Origin: a bacterium
GTDB taxonomy: Bacteria > Elusimicrobiota > Elusimicrobia > UBA1565 > UBA9628
Length of the DNA stretch: 64,000 nt
Assembly: GCA_021782205.1 (NCBI GenBank)
Contig: JAJXVH010000002.1
Span: 1 to 64,000, forward strand
Reading direction: 5' to 3'
The stretch's first letter is position 1, and each line of letters opens with the position of its first letter. Both the position numbers and the translations under genes were made by a program. The notes under the pieces were generated by a model. It saw only the letters and a list, made by a program, of their open reading frames with translations. It did not search any database and was not told the origin of the DNA. Positions 39,417 to 48,845 of this stretch are shown here, piece by piece.

Positions 39417-40358
39417 ATGCTCCGCGCCTCTTCGGTCGCGCTCTTGCTCGCCGGATGCGCGGTTCCGTCGATCAAACAGATGTCGCCGTCGCTCGGCAAG
39501 TCGGCCGTCATTGAAACGGCGGCCTCCGCTGAAATCGTCAAAATTGACGAGCGGCTGAACCTCCTCTATTTTTTCCCCTGGAAAAGCGCGGCCTTGACGG
39601 AGGGCGAGCATGTCCTGTTCTTTTTTTGCGGGCCGCCCATAAAGGCTATTCGCACTTACAAATTCACCGCGCAGCCCGCCCACGTCTATCGGCTCGAGTG
39701 CAAGCATGTTTCGTTCGGCCCACTACGGGGCGAGAACACGCGCATAGTCGATGTCCAGACGGGCGCGGATGTCGGCCGAATCCTCAGCGCCAGCGGGGAC
39801 GCGGTTATTGAGAGCGCGCCTGAATCGGTGGATTACCCCCTTTTCAAGTGGCGGCCTACAAATAATGCCGGCTGGTACATCCTGAGACGCGACGCTTACG
39901 GCATCTCATTGCTGCAGGCAGGCGAAAATACGGACGGACTCTATGCCGTCAACATCGGAACGATGACGCTCCCCGAATTCGGCAAGCGTGACGACTTCCT
40001 TGCCTTCGTCGGCCGCCAGGAACCCTCCGCCCTCGACCCGCGGCGGTTCCAAGTTCTCCAGGACAGCGTGACCTACCAGGTCGGACAACCCGGACCCTGC
40101 GCAATGATTCATCGCAAGGCAATAGATGACGAGCCCGACACCGCGCGAGATTTGCCGTCGAGCCTGGCGAATGCGCTTGGGCGGAAGATCGGCACGGTAC
40201 CGCCGCTCATTTTCGAGAGCTACGGATATGTTTGCCGCTCCAGGCGCGATAGAAGGATCGCGATCGTCTTCTTTTTTTCGCACCAATACTACGACGGCCA
40301 ACAGGTTGGATCTTTGCCTGAACGGGCGCAGAACGCGTTCAATCGTCTAGAACTATGA
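39417..40358 (+). CDS. Putative lipoprotein of unknown function
   Basis: MLRASSVALLLAGC lipobox; lower-GC region. Confidence 0.65.
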   Translation: MLRASSVALLLAGCAVPSIKQMSPSLGKSAVIETAASAEIVKIDERLNLLYFFPWKSAALTEGEHVLFFFCGPPIKAIRTYKFTAQPAHVYRLECKHVSFGPLRGENTRIVDVQTGADVGRILSASGDAVIESAPESVDYPLFKWRPTNNAGWYILRRDAYGISLLQAGENTDGLYAVNIGTMTLPEFGKRDDFLAFVGRQEPSALDPRRFQVLQDSVTYQVGQPGPCAMIHRKAIDDEPDTARDLPSSLANALGRKIGTVPPLIFESYGYVCRSRRDRRIAIVFFFSHQYYDGQQVGSLPERAQNAFNRLEL

Positions 40359-40425
40359 TCCTTGCACCGGACCTGCCGGGTCGCATGATAGTTCGAGGAC
40401 GCCTTCCAGAGAAGCTGGTCACTCC

Positions 40426-40801
40426 ATGCGCGATGAAGAAATAAATCTAGCGGGATTGTTGAAAGGTCGAACCTTGGCCGAATTTTTATCTAGTGGCAAG
40501 AGCGGTCGATTTATCACATCCGAGCAATTTCTTGTCCATCTGGATGAAGGCCTCTGGCATACAACATCGCCCATTCGTTATGACGGCATCCTCAACGCCA
40601 AGGCGATCCTCCCAGAACCGGTCATATCGGACTCTGAGCGCTGGAATACGGCCGCAGGACCAGAATCTGATCGGGCATCGTCAACTCCCCACAACTATGT
40701 ATTATTACACTATGGGAACTATGGAGCGGTTGAAGCTGGCACCTGGTTATACGGGCAGCGCCCAACGCACCGACATCCTCGTCGTAGACGAATTTTACTG
40801 A
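40426..40801 (+). pseudogene. Small gene apparently split by a frameshift
   Basis: Coding-like YVLLHYGNYGAVEAGTWLY in the 40426 frame, then YTGSAQRTDILVVDEFY* in the 40493 frame. Confidence 0.4.
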
Positions 40802-40825
40802 CGAGCCTCGAAAAGGAGAAAATTT

Positions 40826-42172
40826 ATGAAGCATAAACCGCCGACAAAGCCCGCCCCTGCCGCGTCCAAGATATCCACCGTGCCTTCGGCCGCGGAGACC
40901 GCCGCGATCCGCGCCAAGCACCTCCTGCCCCTGCCCGGCCCCATGTTCTCAAAGCCCGTGCAGATCGTGGAGGGGAAGATGCAGTTTCTCTACGATGAAA
41001 ACGGCAAGCAATATCTGGACGGCTTCGCGGGCGTGGCCACGGTCTCCATCGGCCACTCGCATCCGCACTTCGTTCAAGCGCTCAAAAACCAGATCGACAA
41101 GCTCCAGCACAACCCGCCGCTCTACCTGCACCCGGCCGTGGGCGCGTTCGCCAAGCGCCTGGCCGACAAAGCCAAGACCGTCAACCCGGACATGGACGTG
41201 TGCTTCTTCACCAACTCCGGCTCCGAGGCCAACGAGATGGCCGCCCTGCTCGCCAAGGCCCATACCGGCCGCCACGAGTTCGTCGCCGTCCAGCGTTCCT
41301 ATCACGGCCGGACCTTGCTCACCGTGGCCCTCACCGGCCAGCACAACTGGCGCAATCAAGCGCCCTATCCCGCGGGCGTCAGCTTCACGCCCACCGATTA
41401 CGCCTACCGCTTCAACGGGACCGCTCCGCAGTCGACGGAGGCCGCGCTCAAGGGCCTGGCCGAGACGCTCAAGACCTCGACCCAAGGAAAGATCGCGGCG
41501 TTTTTCGCCGAGACGATCATGGGCGTGGGCGGCGCCATCACGCCGGGCAAGGAGTATTTCCCGCAGGCCGTGGAACTGGTGCACAAGCACGGCGGGCTGT
41601 TCATCTGCGACGAGGTGCAGGCCGGCGTGGGCCGCACCGGAAAACACTACTTCGGCATCCAGCACTGGGGGGCCAAGCCCGACATCCTGGTCATGGCCAA
41701 GGGCCTGGCCAACGGCTATCCCATCGGCGCCGTGATCACCACGCCCGAGATCGCCGCCTCGGTCAAGGGCATGCTCCACTACAACACCTTCGGCGGCGGG
41801 CCCATGGCCATGGCCGCGGCCGACGCCGTGATGGACGTGGTGGAACGGGAAAACTTGGCCGACAACGCGCAGAAGGTGGGCGCGCGCCTGTGGTCCGCTC
41901 TCAAGGAAATCCAATCCCGCGACGAGCGCGTGGGCGACGTACGCGGCATGGGCCTGATGCTGGGAGTGGAGCTGGTCAAGTCCGGCAAAACCAAGGAACC
42001 CGCGCCGGAGCTGACCGCGGCGGTCGTCGAGAGAATGAAGGACCTCGGCGTGCTGGTGGGCAAGGGCGGCCTTGAGGGAAACACCGTGCGCATCAAGCCG
42101 CCGCTGTGCCTGACCGCCGCCGACGTGGACCGCATCGCCAACGCGTTCCAGGCCGCGCTGAAAGGCGCCTGA
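40826..42172 (+). CDS. Class-III aminotransferase (AGXT2-like, candidate beta-alanine/pyruvate aminotransferase)
   Basis: FFTNSGSEANEMAALLAKA, FICDEVQAGVGRTG, VMAKGLANGYPIGAVI. Confidence 0.88.
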   Translation: MKHKPPTKPAPAASKISTVPSAAETAAIRAKHLLPLPGPMFSKPVQIVEGKMQFLYDENGKQYLDGFAGVATVSIGHSHPHFVQALKNQIDKLQHNPPLYLHPAVGAFAKRLADKAKTVNPDMDVCFFTNSGSEANEMAALLAKAHTGRHEFVAVQRSYHGRTLLTVALTGQHNWRNQAPYPAGVSFTPTDYAYRFNGTAPQSTEAALKGLAETLKTSTQGKIAAFFAETIMGVGGAITPGKEYFPQAVELVHKHGGLFICDEVQAGVGRTGKHYFGIQHWGAKPDILVMAKGLANGYPIGAVITTPEIAASVKGMLHYNTFGGGPMAMAAADAVMDVVERENLADNAQKVGARLWSALKEIQSRDERVGDVRGMGLMLGVELVKSGKTKEPAPELTAAVVERMKDLGVLVGKGGLEGNTVRIKPPLCLTAADVDRIANAFQAALKGA

Positions 42173-42190
42173 ACGAAATTCCAAGTCCTG

Positions 42191-42219
42191 TTGACTGCCG
42201 CGCGTCGACTTCTTAAAAT
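42191..42219 (+). promoter_or_regulatory. Sigma70-type promoter TTGACT-N17-TAAAAT
   Basis: Near-consensus hexamers with 17-bp spacer, about 37 nt upstream of ATG 42257; SD AGGAGG. Confidence 0.7.
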
Positions 42220-42256
42220 AATCTAATTCCTTAGGCCGTATCTCAGGAGGGAAACC

Positions 42257-42820
42257 ATGTTCACCTCATTTAGAAAAACGTTGGCGTTGGCGGCGACCGT
42301 CTTAATTTTCGGGGCGGGTCACGCCCGTGCAAATCTTTCTGGAAGCACGATTAGTAATAGTGCATTTAACACGATTCCCGTAACGGTCGTCGGCACAACC
42401 AAAGCAACGGTCATGGTTAATGGGCAGCCGTATAAGCCCGGGGCGACGATCCAGCCCGGCCAGTCGATCACGGTGACGGGCGGGTCGGCTGTACTCGACA
42501 TTGGGACAACCGAAGTCACCGCGAACGATGGGAGCTCGATGCAAATGCATGCGGGGAGTCAGGGCGATCCCTGGAGTGGTATTCCGCCTGTTGACCCCAG
42601 CTTCTCTCTTACAAAGGGAACGATCAACGTAATTGGTTCAACATTATCCTCTGGATCCATACTCTCCACCGTTGAAGATAATGCTTATACTGCGGTACTT
42701 GTTGCAGAAGGGGATCTAGGCCTTTATACCGATAACAAAGAACTTATCAACGAGGTCGTCAATCTCGTTCCAACCCCGGCGCAGGCGTCGGCGGTGATAT
42801 CGCCGTCCGCCCCGCATTAG
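42257..42820 (+). CDS. Exported FecR-like domain protein
   Basis: Signal peptide; KPGATIQPGQSITVTGGSAVLDIGTTEVTANDGSSM. Confidence 0.55.
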   Translation: MFTSFRKTLALAATVLIFGAGHARANLSGSTISNSAFNTIPVTVVGTTKATVMVNGQPYKPGATIQPGQSITVTGGSAVLDIGTTEVTANDGSSMQMHAGSQGDPWSGIPPVDPSFSLTKGTINVIGSTLSSGSILSTVEDNAYTAVLVAEGDLGLYTDNKELINEVVNLVPTPAQASAVISPSAPH

Positions 42821-42855
42821 TCTTCACGCAAACAGATACAACAACGGTCGAAAGA

Positions 42856-43692
42856 TTGGCGCGCGCCGGAAGTAGTTGCGGATGCGGCTTAAAGTTCGCG
42901 CGTTTGACGGCATCGGCATTGTCGGCACTCTTGGCGGCGTGCGCCGCGTATGTGCCGCGGGCGCAGTTCACGTGTCCAAGCGGGGTGCTCGTCTCGCTGA
43001 ACCCCGAAACGACGGCTTGCAAGATGGACGCCGCGCCACCGTCGCCCGCAGGCGACTGCCGGACGGTTTATGTTTATTGGCCGAACGGCGCGGGGAATCA
43101 CAGTTCGTTTTTGATTCAGCGCCAGGATTTTCCTGTCCCGGAGGCCGTCGTCGTTTCGACGGGGGCCGATGCGCACGCGGGTTTTGTCGGAACACTGACG
43201 GGCCTGCCCACGGATTGGGTGGAGGTGGGCTTCGGCAACCTGGACCATTACCTGGCTGGACTTACGGGGAAGGATTTCCCCTGGTGGAAAATAGCCGCCG
43301 CGACCCGCGGGGCCGTGCAGGTCCGGCCATTTCCATTGGGAGGCTCTCCCGCGCGTTGGCTCAGCCCTAACATGATGTTTTTTCCCGTCGATCTGCCGGA
43401 GGATCGCTATACAGTCCTCATGAACTACATCTCCGCCTCATTCGCGCGTGGAAGGGACGGCACCCCCATTCTGGAAGACGGGACGCACGGGTCGGGCATC
43501 TATCTCTCCACGCTGACCTACAGCTACCGCCGCTTTTGCAACAGTTGGCTGCTCCAAGGACTGAAGGTGGCAGGATTTCCCACGGACACCTGGATGCCCC
43601 ATCAGGATTCGGTGAAGGAATGGTTTCGCGAGGACTATCGCGAGCCGGCCGCCTGCGCGAGGCCGGCTCGTGATGCCGCGTCCGCCCGATGA
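42856..43692 (+). CDS. Lipoprotein, DUF2459-like
   Basis: Lipobox LLAAC; CRTVYVYWPNGAGNHSSFLI...VEVGFGNLDHY; TTG start uncertain. Confidence 0.45.
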   Translation: MARAGSSCGCGLKFARLTASALSALLAACAAYVPRAQFTCPSGVLVSLNPETTACKMDAAPPSPAGDCRTVYVYWPNGAGNHSSFLIQRQDFPVPEAVVVSTGADAHAGFVGTLTGLPTDWVEVGFGNLDHYLAGLTGKDFPWWKIAAATRGAVQVRPFPLGGSPARWLSPNMMFFPVDLPEDRYTVLMNYISASFARGRDGTPILEDGTHGSGIYLSTLTYSYRRFCNSWLLQGLKVAGFPTDTWMPHQDSVKEWFREDYREPAACARPARDAASAR

Positions 43693-44369
43693 GATGGGCC
43701 GCGGCCCTGGCCTGCGCGCTGGCCGCCTGCGCGCCCCGCTCCTCCCTGTTTCCCGTGAGGTTGTGCGGTACGGGCCCGATGTCCCCGGCGCGCGCGCGGA
43801 GACTGCGCGCGGCGGCCATGCGCGTGGGTCTGTCCACGGCGGGGGACGCCACCTGCGCAGAAGCGGCGAACGTCCCTCCCGCGCCGGCCATGCTCCCCGT
43901 CTTCGATCCTCGCGACGGCCGACCCGTCGGCGCCATGCGGCTCGGACTCCAAAGCTACTGCGCTCTCTTGGACGGAGTCGGCGGACTGTTCTACTCCGTG
44001 CCGGCGCAAAAGGACGAGGCCCCGCCCGAACAATGGATAGCGCTCCGTCTGGTGGCCGAACAGATGAGCGCCCTTCAGCAGATACTGACGGGTGGCCGCG
44101 CTTGGGCTGCGCCGTTCGGGCCTCTGCCCGAGGGTCTGCGCGCGCGCGCCTGGCGCTACCACGGCCGCGATTACGTGATCGTCGCGGACCTGGGTCGCGA
44201 CTCCTTGAAGATTCCGGTGCAACTGCTGGAGCCGCGCTGGCGGCTGCTGTTCCAGCGCCGCCGCGACGTCCAAGATGTTCTGCCTTTCGCCGGCGACGGC
44301 TGGTACATGGCCCCGTTCCAAGTCCTGGTCTTCGAAAGCCGGCCAAGCCTTTTCGGGCTGAGTTTTTAG
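43689..44369 (+). CDS. Putative lipoprotein of unknown function
   Basis: MRWAAALACALAAC lipobox; overlaps the previous stop. Confidence 0.55.
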   Translation: MRWAAALACALAACAPRSSLFPVRLCGTGPMSPARARRLRAAAMRVGLSTAGDATCAEAANVPPAPAMLPVFDPRDGRPVGAMRLGLQSYCALLDGVGGLFYSVPAQKDEAPPEQWIALRLVAEQMSALQQILTGGRAWAAPFGPLPEGLRARAWRYHGRDYVIVADLGRDSLKIPVQLLEPRWRLLFQRRRDVQDVLPFAGDGWYMAPFQVLVFESRPSLFGLSF

Positions 44370-44400
44370 TCGCGCTTCGCGCGTCAACGCGCCCGGCGTT

Positions 44401-44409
44401 TGATACTAT
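44401..44409 (+). promoter_or_regulatory. Extended -10 TGATACTAT, 7 nt before rocD ATG
   Basis: TGnTANNNT-N7-ATG. Confidence 0.5.
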
Positions 44410-44416
44410 CTCGTCC

Positions 44417-45622
44417 ATGTCCGCCAAAACGACGGCTCTCATCGCGCTGGAAGAGAAATACGGAGCGCACAACTACCACCCGCTGCCGGTGGCGCTGACG
44501 CGCGGCAAGGGCGCCCTCGTCTGGGACGCGGATGGAAAAAAATATTTCGACTTTCTCTCCGCGTACTCCGCGCTGAACCAGGGCCACAACCACCCCAAGA
44601 TCGTGGCCGCGGCCAAGGCGCAGTTGGGACGCCTGACGTTGACCTCACGCGCGTTCCACAACGACAAGCTGGGCGCGTTCTTGAAGCTGCTCTGCGAGAC
44701 CACGGGCATGGAGCGCGCCCTGCCCATGAACTCCGGCGCGGAGGCCGTGGAGACCGCGATCAAGGCCATGCGCCTGTGGGGCTACCGCTCCAAGGGCGTG
44801 GACCAGGACCGCGCCGAGATCATCGTCTGCGAAGGAAACTTCCACGGCCGCACCACCACCATCGTCGGCTTCTCCTCGGACGAGGGCTCCTGGAACGGCT
44901 TTGGCCCCTCCACGCCGGGCTTCGTGAAGGTCCCGTTCGGCGACGCCGACGCGCTCAAGGACGCGATCAACGCCAACACCGTGGGCTTTCTCTTCGAGCC
45001 TATCCAAGGGGAGGCCGGCGTGATCCTGCCGCCGCCCGGCTATCTCAAGAAAGTCCGCCGCCTCTGCTCGACCTACCGCGTCTTGATGTGCGCCGACGAG
45101 ATCCAGTCCGGCCTAGGGCGCTCCGGCGCGCTGTTCGCCTGCGATCACGACGGCATCAAGCCCGACCTCTACGTGCTGGGCAAGGCGCTGTCGGGGGGAC
45201 TCTATCCCATCTCCGCGCTGGTCGGAGGCGAGGACGTGCTGGGCTTGTTCACGCCCGGCACGCACGGCTCCACCTTCGGCGGCAACCCGCTGGCCGCGGC
45301 CATCGGCGAGGCCGCGCTGCGCGTCATCCTCTCCGAGAAGCTGCCCGCGCGTTCGGCGCGCCTGGGCGCCCTGTTCCTGTCGCGCCTGAAGACCTTGCGC
45401 CACCCGAAGCTCAAGGAAGTCCGCGGCCGCGGCCTGATGCTGGCCATGGAGTTCACCGAGCCCGTCCGCCCGCTGGTCCTGGACCTGATGAAGCGCGGGC
45501 TGCTGGCCAAGGACACGCATGAGAACACGTTGCGCCTCGCCCCGCCGCTGGTGATCTCCGAAAGCCAGCTCGCCGCCGCCTTCCGCGTAATTTCCGCGGC
45601 ACTCGCAGCCTTGCCCGAATGA
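44417..45622 (+). CDS. rocD: Ornithine aminotransferase
   Basis: EKYGAHNYHPLPVALTRGKGALVWD, MNSGAEAVETAIKAMRLWGY, ADEIQSGLGRSG, YVLGKALSGGLYPISA. Confidence 0.93.
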   Translation: MSAKTTALIALEEKYGAHNYHPLPVALTRGKGALVWDADGKKYFDFLSAYSALNQGHNHPKIVAAAKAQLGRLTLTSRAFHNDKLGAFLKLLCETTGMERALPMNSGAEAVETAIKAMRLWGYRSKGVDQDRAEIIVCEGNFHGRTTTIVGFSSDEGSWNGFGPSTPGFVKVPFGDADALKDAINANTVGFLFEPIQGEAGVILPPPGYLKKVRRLCSTYRVLMCADEIQSGLGRSGALFACDHDGIKPDLYVLGKALSGGLYPISALVGGEDVLGLFTPGTHGSTFGGNPLAAAIGEAALRVILSEKLPARSARLGALFLSRLKTLRHPKLKEVRGRGLMLAMEFTEPVRPLVLDLMKRGLLAKDTHENTLRLAPPLVISESQLAAAFRVISAALAALPE

Positions 45623-45804
45623 CCGCGCCGTCTTTCGGCCTGTGCGGCTCCTGCCGCCACGCCCGGCGCCTGACCGCGACTTCCGGCGCGCAGTTCGTGC
45701 AGTGCCGCCTGGCCGAGAGCGACCCGCGCTTCGCCAAGTGGCCGCGCCTGCCCGTGCTCACGTGCGCCGGCCACGAGAGCGGCGAGGGCGAGGCGGTGGT
45801 ATAA
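45619..45804 (+). CDS. Small Cys-rich (zinc-ribbon-like) protein
   Basis: LCGSCRHARRL...FVQCRLAESDPRFAKWPRLPVLTCAGHE. Confidence 0.6.
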   Translation: MTAPSFGLCGSCRHARRLTATSGAQFVQCRLAESDPRFAKWPRLPVLTCAGHESGEGEAVV

Positions 45805-45805
45805 T
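45797..45805 (+). promoter_or_regulatory. Extended -10 TGGTATAAT, 7 nt before GTG 45813 (potA)
   Basis: TGnTATAAT overlaps the annotated ATG at 45804. Confidence 0.6.
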
Positions 45806-45812
45806 GCCGGCC

Positions 45813-46928
45813 GTGGCCGACGACAACCTGCTGGAGCTCGGGCCCGTCAGCAAGTCCTTCGGCTCGACGCCCATCCTGCGCGACGTAACCCTCAGCGTGC
45901 GCCGCGGCGAGTTCATGACCTTGCTGGGACCCTCGGGCTGCGGCAAGACCACGACCTTGCGCATCATCGCGGGCTTCGAGAGCCCGGACACGGGACGCGT
46001 GAAGCTCGACGGCGCGGACGTGACCGACCAGCCGCCCTACGAGCGCGACGTGCACACGGTCTTCCAGCACTACGCGCTGTTTCCGCATCTGGACGTGGCC
46101 GGCAACATCGCCTTCGGCATGAGGATGGACAAGGTGCCCGAGGCCGAAATACGCCGGCGCATCCCGGAGGCGCTGGCCATGGTCAAGCTGTCCGGCTACG
46201 AGACGCGCCGCGTGGGCTCCCTGTCCGGCGGGCAGATGCAGCGCGTGGCCTTGGCGCGCGCCATCGCGGGACGTCCCGCGGTGCTTCTGCTCGACGAGCC
46301 GCTGGGCGCGCTGGACCTCAAGCTGCGCAAGGAGATGCAGCTGGAGCTCAAGAATCTTCAGAAGAAGATCGGCCTGGCCTTCGTCTACGTCACCCATGAT
46401 CAGGAAGAGGCGATGACCATGTCCGACCGCATCGCCGTCTTCAACGGAGGGCGCATCGAGCAGTTGGGCACCCCGGGGGAGATCTACGAGTCCCCGCGCA
46501 CCAGCTTCGTGGCCGACTTCATCGGGGGGGCCAACATCTTCACCGCGAAGGTCCTGCCCGGCGCCGCCGGCCGCGCGCACCTGCTGCTTGAAGACGAGCA
46601 CGAACTCGACGTGCCGCTCGACGCGCACGAGACCCTGCCCGCGCCCGGCCGCAAGGTCAAGGTCGCCATCCGCCCCGAACGAGTGAAGGTGTTCTACAAA
46701 GACGAACTGCCGTTCGGCGCCCTGCGCTTTGACGCGGTGCTCCAGGACTCGATCTTTCTGGGCGACGGTTGCCAGATCTACCTGCGCATGTTCAAGAAGG
46801 CCCCCGAGCGCCTGACCGTGGCCCTGGCCGGCGGCGACCGCTACGCGGTGCACGACGACCTGGGCGTGCCCGTCATCGCCGCGGTCCAGCCCGAGGACGT
46901 CTACATCCTGGAAAGCGATGGCGACTGA
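45813..46928 (+). CDS. potA: Spermidine/putrescine ABC transporter ATP-binding protein (start GTG 45813 or ATG 45804)
   Basis: LLGPSGCGKTTTLRIIAGFE, LSGGQMQRVALARA, LLLDEPLGALDLKLR. Confidence 0.93.
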   Translation: MADDNLLELGPVSKSFGSTPILRDVTLSVRRGEFMTLLGPSGCGKTTTLRIIAGFESPDTGRVKLDGADVTDQPPYERDVHTVFQHYALFPHLDVAGNIAFGMRMDKVPEAEIRRRIPEALAMVKLSGYETRRVGSLSGGQMQRVALARAIAGRPAVLLLDEPLGALDLKLRKEMQLELKNLQKKIGLAFVYVTHDQEEAMTMSDRIAVFNGGRIEQLGTPGEIYESPRTSFVADFIGGANIFTAKVLPGAAGRAHLLLEDEHELDVPLDAHETLPAPGRKVKVAIRPERVKVFYKDELPFGALRFDAVLQDSIFLGDGCQIYLRMFKKAPERLTVALAGGDRYAVHDDLGVPVIAAVQPEDVYILESDGD

Positions 46929-47976
46929 CGTCTCCCGCCGCGATTTCGTCAAGGCCGCTTTGCTGGCACCGCTCCTGCCGTCCCTGCTGGCCGCCTGCCG
47001 CCGCGCCGACCGGGGGCCCGTCGTCAACTTCTTCAATTGGTCGAACTACATCGGCAAGGACACGTTGCCGAACTTCACCAAGGAGACCGGCATCGCCGTG
47101 CGCTACGATCTGTTCGCCGACGAGGAGGAGATGTTCGCCAAGCTGCGCGCCGGCGCGGCCGGCTACGACCTGATCGTCGTCGGCGACTACCTGATCCCGC
47201 GCTTTCGCGCGCTGAACATGATCGACCCCGTGCCGCCGGGCGTGCTCAAGAACCAGGGCAACCTGGCGCCCGGCTTCCGCCACCCTCCCTACGATCCCGA
47301 CGAGGCCACCGTGCCCTACCTGTGGGGTACCACCGGCATCGCCTACAACCGCAAGACGCTGAAGACCAAGCCGACCTCGTGGTGGGATCTCTGGGACCCC
47401 AAGTATAAAGACCGCCTGTCCATGCTGGACAACGTGCGCGACTGCGTGGCGCTGGCCATGCAGCTCTTGAACATACCGCAGACCACCAGCGATCCCGCCG
47501 ATTTTAAAAAAGTGCGCGATCTGCTGGTGCGCCAGAAGCCGCTGGTCAAGATGTACTCCAGCACGTCCTATTTGAACAGCCTGGTGGCCGGAGAGATCGA
47601 CCTGGCCATGACCTGGTCCGGCGACCTGTTCCAAGCCGCCAAGGACAACCCCGACCTGGACTATTGCCTGCCCAAGGAAGGCACCTACATGTGGGTGGAC
47701 TGCCTGGCCCTGATGCGCGGCTCCCGCCACCGCGAGAACGCCCTGCGCCTGATCGACTATCTGCTGGAGCCGCAAGTCGCCGCCGACAACGCCAACTACG
47801 TGCGCTACGCCTCGCCCAACGCGAAGGCCTGGCCGCTGGCCGACCCGGTCCTGCGCCGCGACCCGCGCGTCTATCCGCCGCCCAAGCGCATGGCCGAACT
47901 GAAGATGCACCACGTCCTCGACCCCGAGCAGACGGAGTTGTGGAACCAGACCTGGGCCGACGTCAAGGTGGCGTGA
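46918..47976 (+). CDS. potD: Spermidine/putrescine-binding protein, Tat-type lipoprotein signal
   Basis: SRRDFVKAALLAPLLPSLLAAC; NFFNWSNYIGKDTLPNFTKETGI. Confidence 0.92.
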   Translation: MATDVSRRDFVKAALLAPLLPSLLAACRRADRGPVVNFFNWSNYIGKDTLPNFTKETGIAVRYDLFADEEEMFAKLRAGAAGYDLIVVGDYLIPRFRALNMIDPVPPGVLKNQGNLAPGFRHPPYDPDEATVPYLWGTTGIAYNRKTLKTKPTSWWDLWDPKYKDRLSMLDNVRDCVALAMQLLNIPQTTSDPADFKKVRDLLVRQKPLVKMYSSTSYLNSLVAGEIDLAMTWSGDLFQAAKDNPDLDYCLPKEGTYMWVDCLALMRGSRHRENALRLIDYLLEPQVAADNANYVRYASPNAKAWPLADPVLRRDPRVYPPPKRMAELKMHHVLDPEQTELWNQTWADVKVA

Positions 47977-48845
47977 AGACGCTCGACCGCGGCTTGTCGT
48001 GGCTGCTCGCCGGCCGCCGCTCGGCCGCCAGCCACCTCCTGCTATCACCCGCGGCGGCGTGGCTGATCGTATTCCTCGTGCTTCCCGCGCTCGGCCTGGT
48101 CGCGCTGTCGTTGGCCCGCAACGGCGCCTACGGCACGGTGGTTTGGTCGTTGAATCTGGACAACTACCAGCGCGCCGTCGATCCGCGCTACGTGCCCGTG
48201 CTTCTGCGCACGCTGGCCTTTGCCGGGGCGACGACGGCGCTGTGCCTGGTCCTGGGATATCCTCTTGCCTACTTCCTGAGCTTCCGCGCCGGCCGCTTTC
48301 GCGGCGCGCTGATCATCGCGCTGATGGTGCCGTTCTGGACCTCGGCGTTGGTCGCGTTCTACAGCTGGATGGTGATCCTCGGCAAGGAGGGCCTGCTCAA
48401 CACCGCGCTGCTGCGCTTCGGCTTCATCTCCGCGCCCCTGGGCATTCTCTACACGCCGTTCTCGGTCCTGCTGGGCCTGGTCTACTTCTATCTGCCCTTC
48501 ACCGTTCTGCCTCTGTACGGCTCGCTTGAGAAAATCCCGCGCTCCTACGTGGAGGCCGCCTACGACCTGGGCGCCGGCCGCTGGACCGCGTTTCTCAAGG
48601 TCACCTTGCCGCTCTCCCTGCCCGGCGTGATCGCCGGCGCTCTGCTGACCTTCATCCCGTGCCTGGGAGACTTTCTGACCGCGGAACTGCTGGGGGGGCC
48701 GCGCTACTACCTGCTGGGCAACTTGATCTCCAATCAATTCCTGATGGCGCAGGACTGGCCGTTCGGCGCGGCGCTGACCACGCTCCTGCTGGCCGGGATG
48801 ATCGGCGGGTTGTGGGCCTACCGCCGCTGGGAGCCGGACGCATGA
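47973..48845 (+). CDS. potB: Spermidine/putrescine ABC transporter permease
   Basis: Membrane permease; EAAYDLGAGRWTAFLKVTLPLSLPGVIAG loop. Confidence 0.92.
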   Translation: MKTLDRGLSWLLAGRRSAASHLLLSPAAAWLIVFLVLPALGLVALSLARNGAYGTVVWSLNLDNYQRAVDPRYVPVLLRTLAFAGATTALCLVLGYPLAYFLSFRAGRFRGALIIALMVPFWTSALVAFYSWMVILGKEGLLNTALLRFGFISAPLGILYTPFSVLLGLVYFYLPFTVLPLYGSLEKIPRSYVEAAYDLGAGRWTAFLKVTLPLSLPGVIAGALLTFIPCLGDFLTAELLGGPRYYLLGNLISNQFLMAQDWPFGAALTTLLLAGMIGGLWAYRRWEPDA

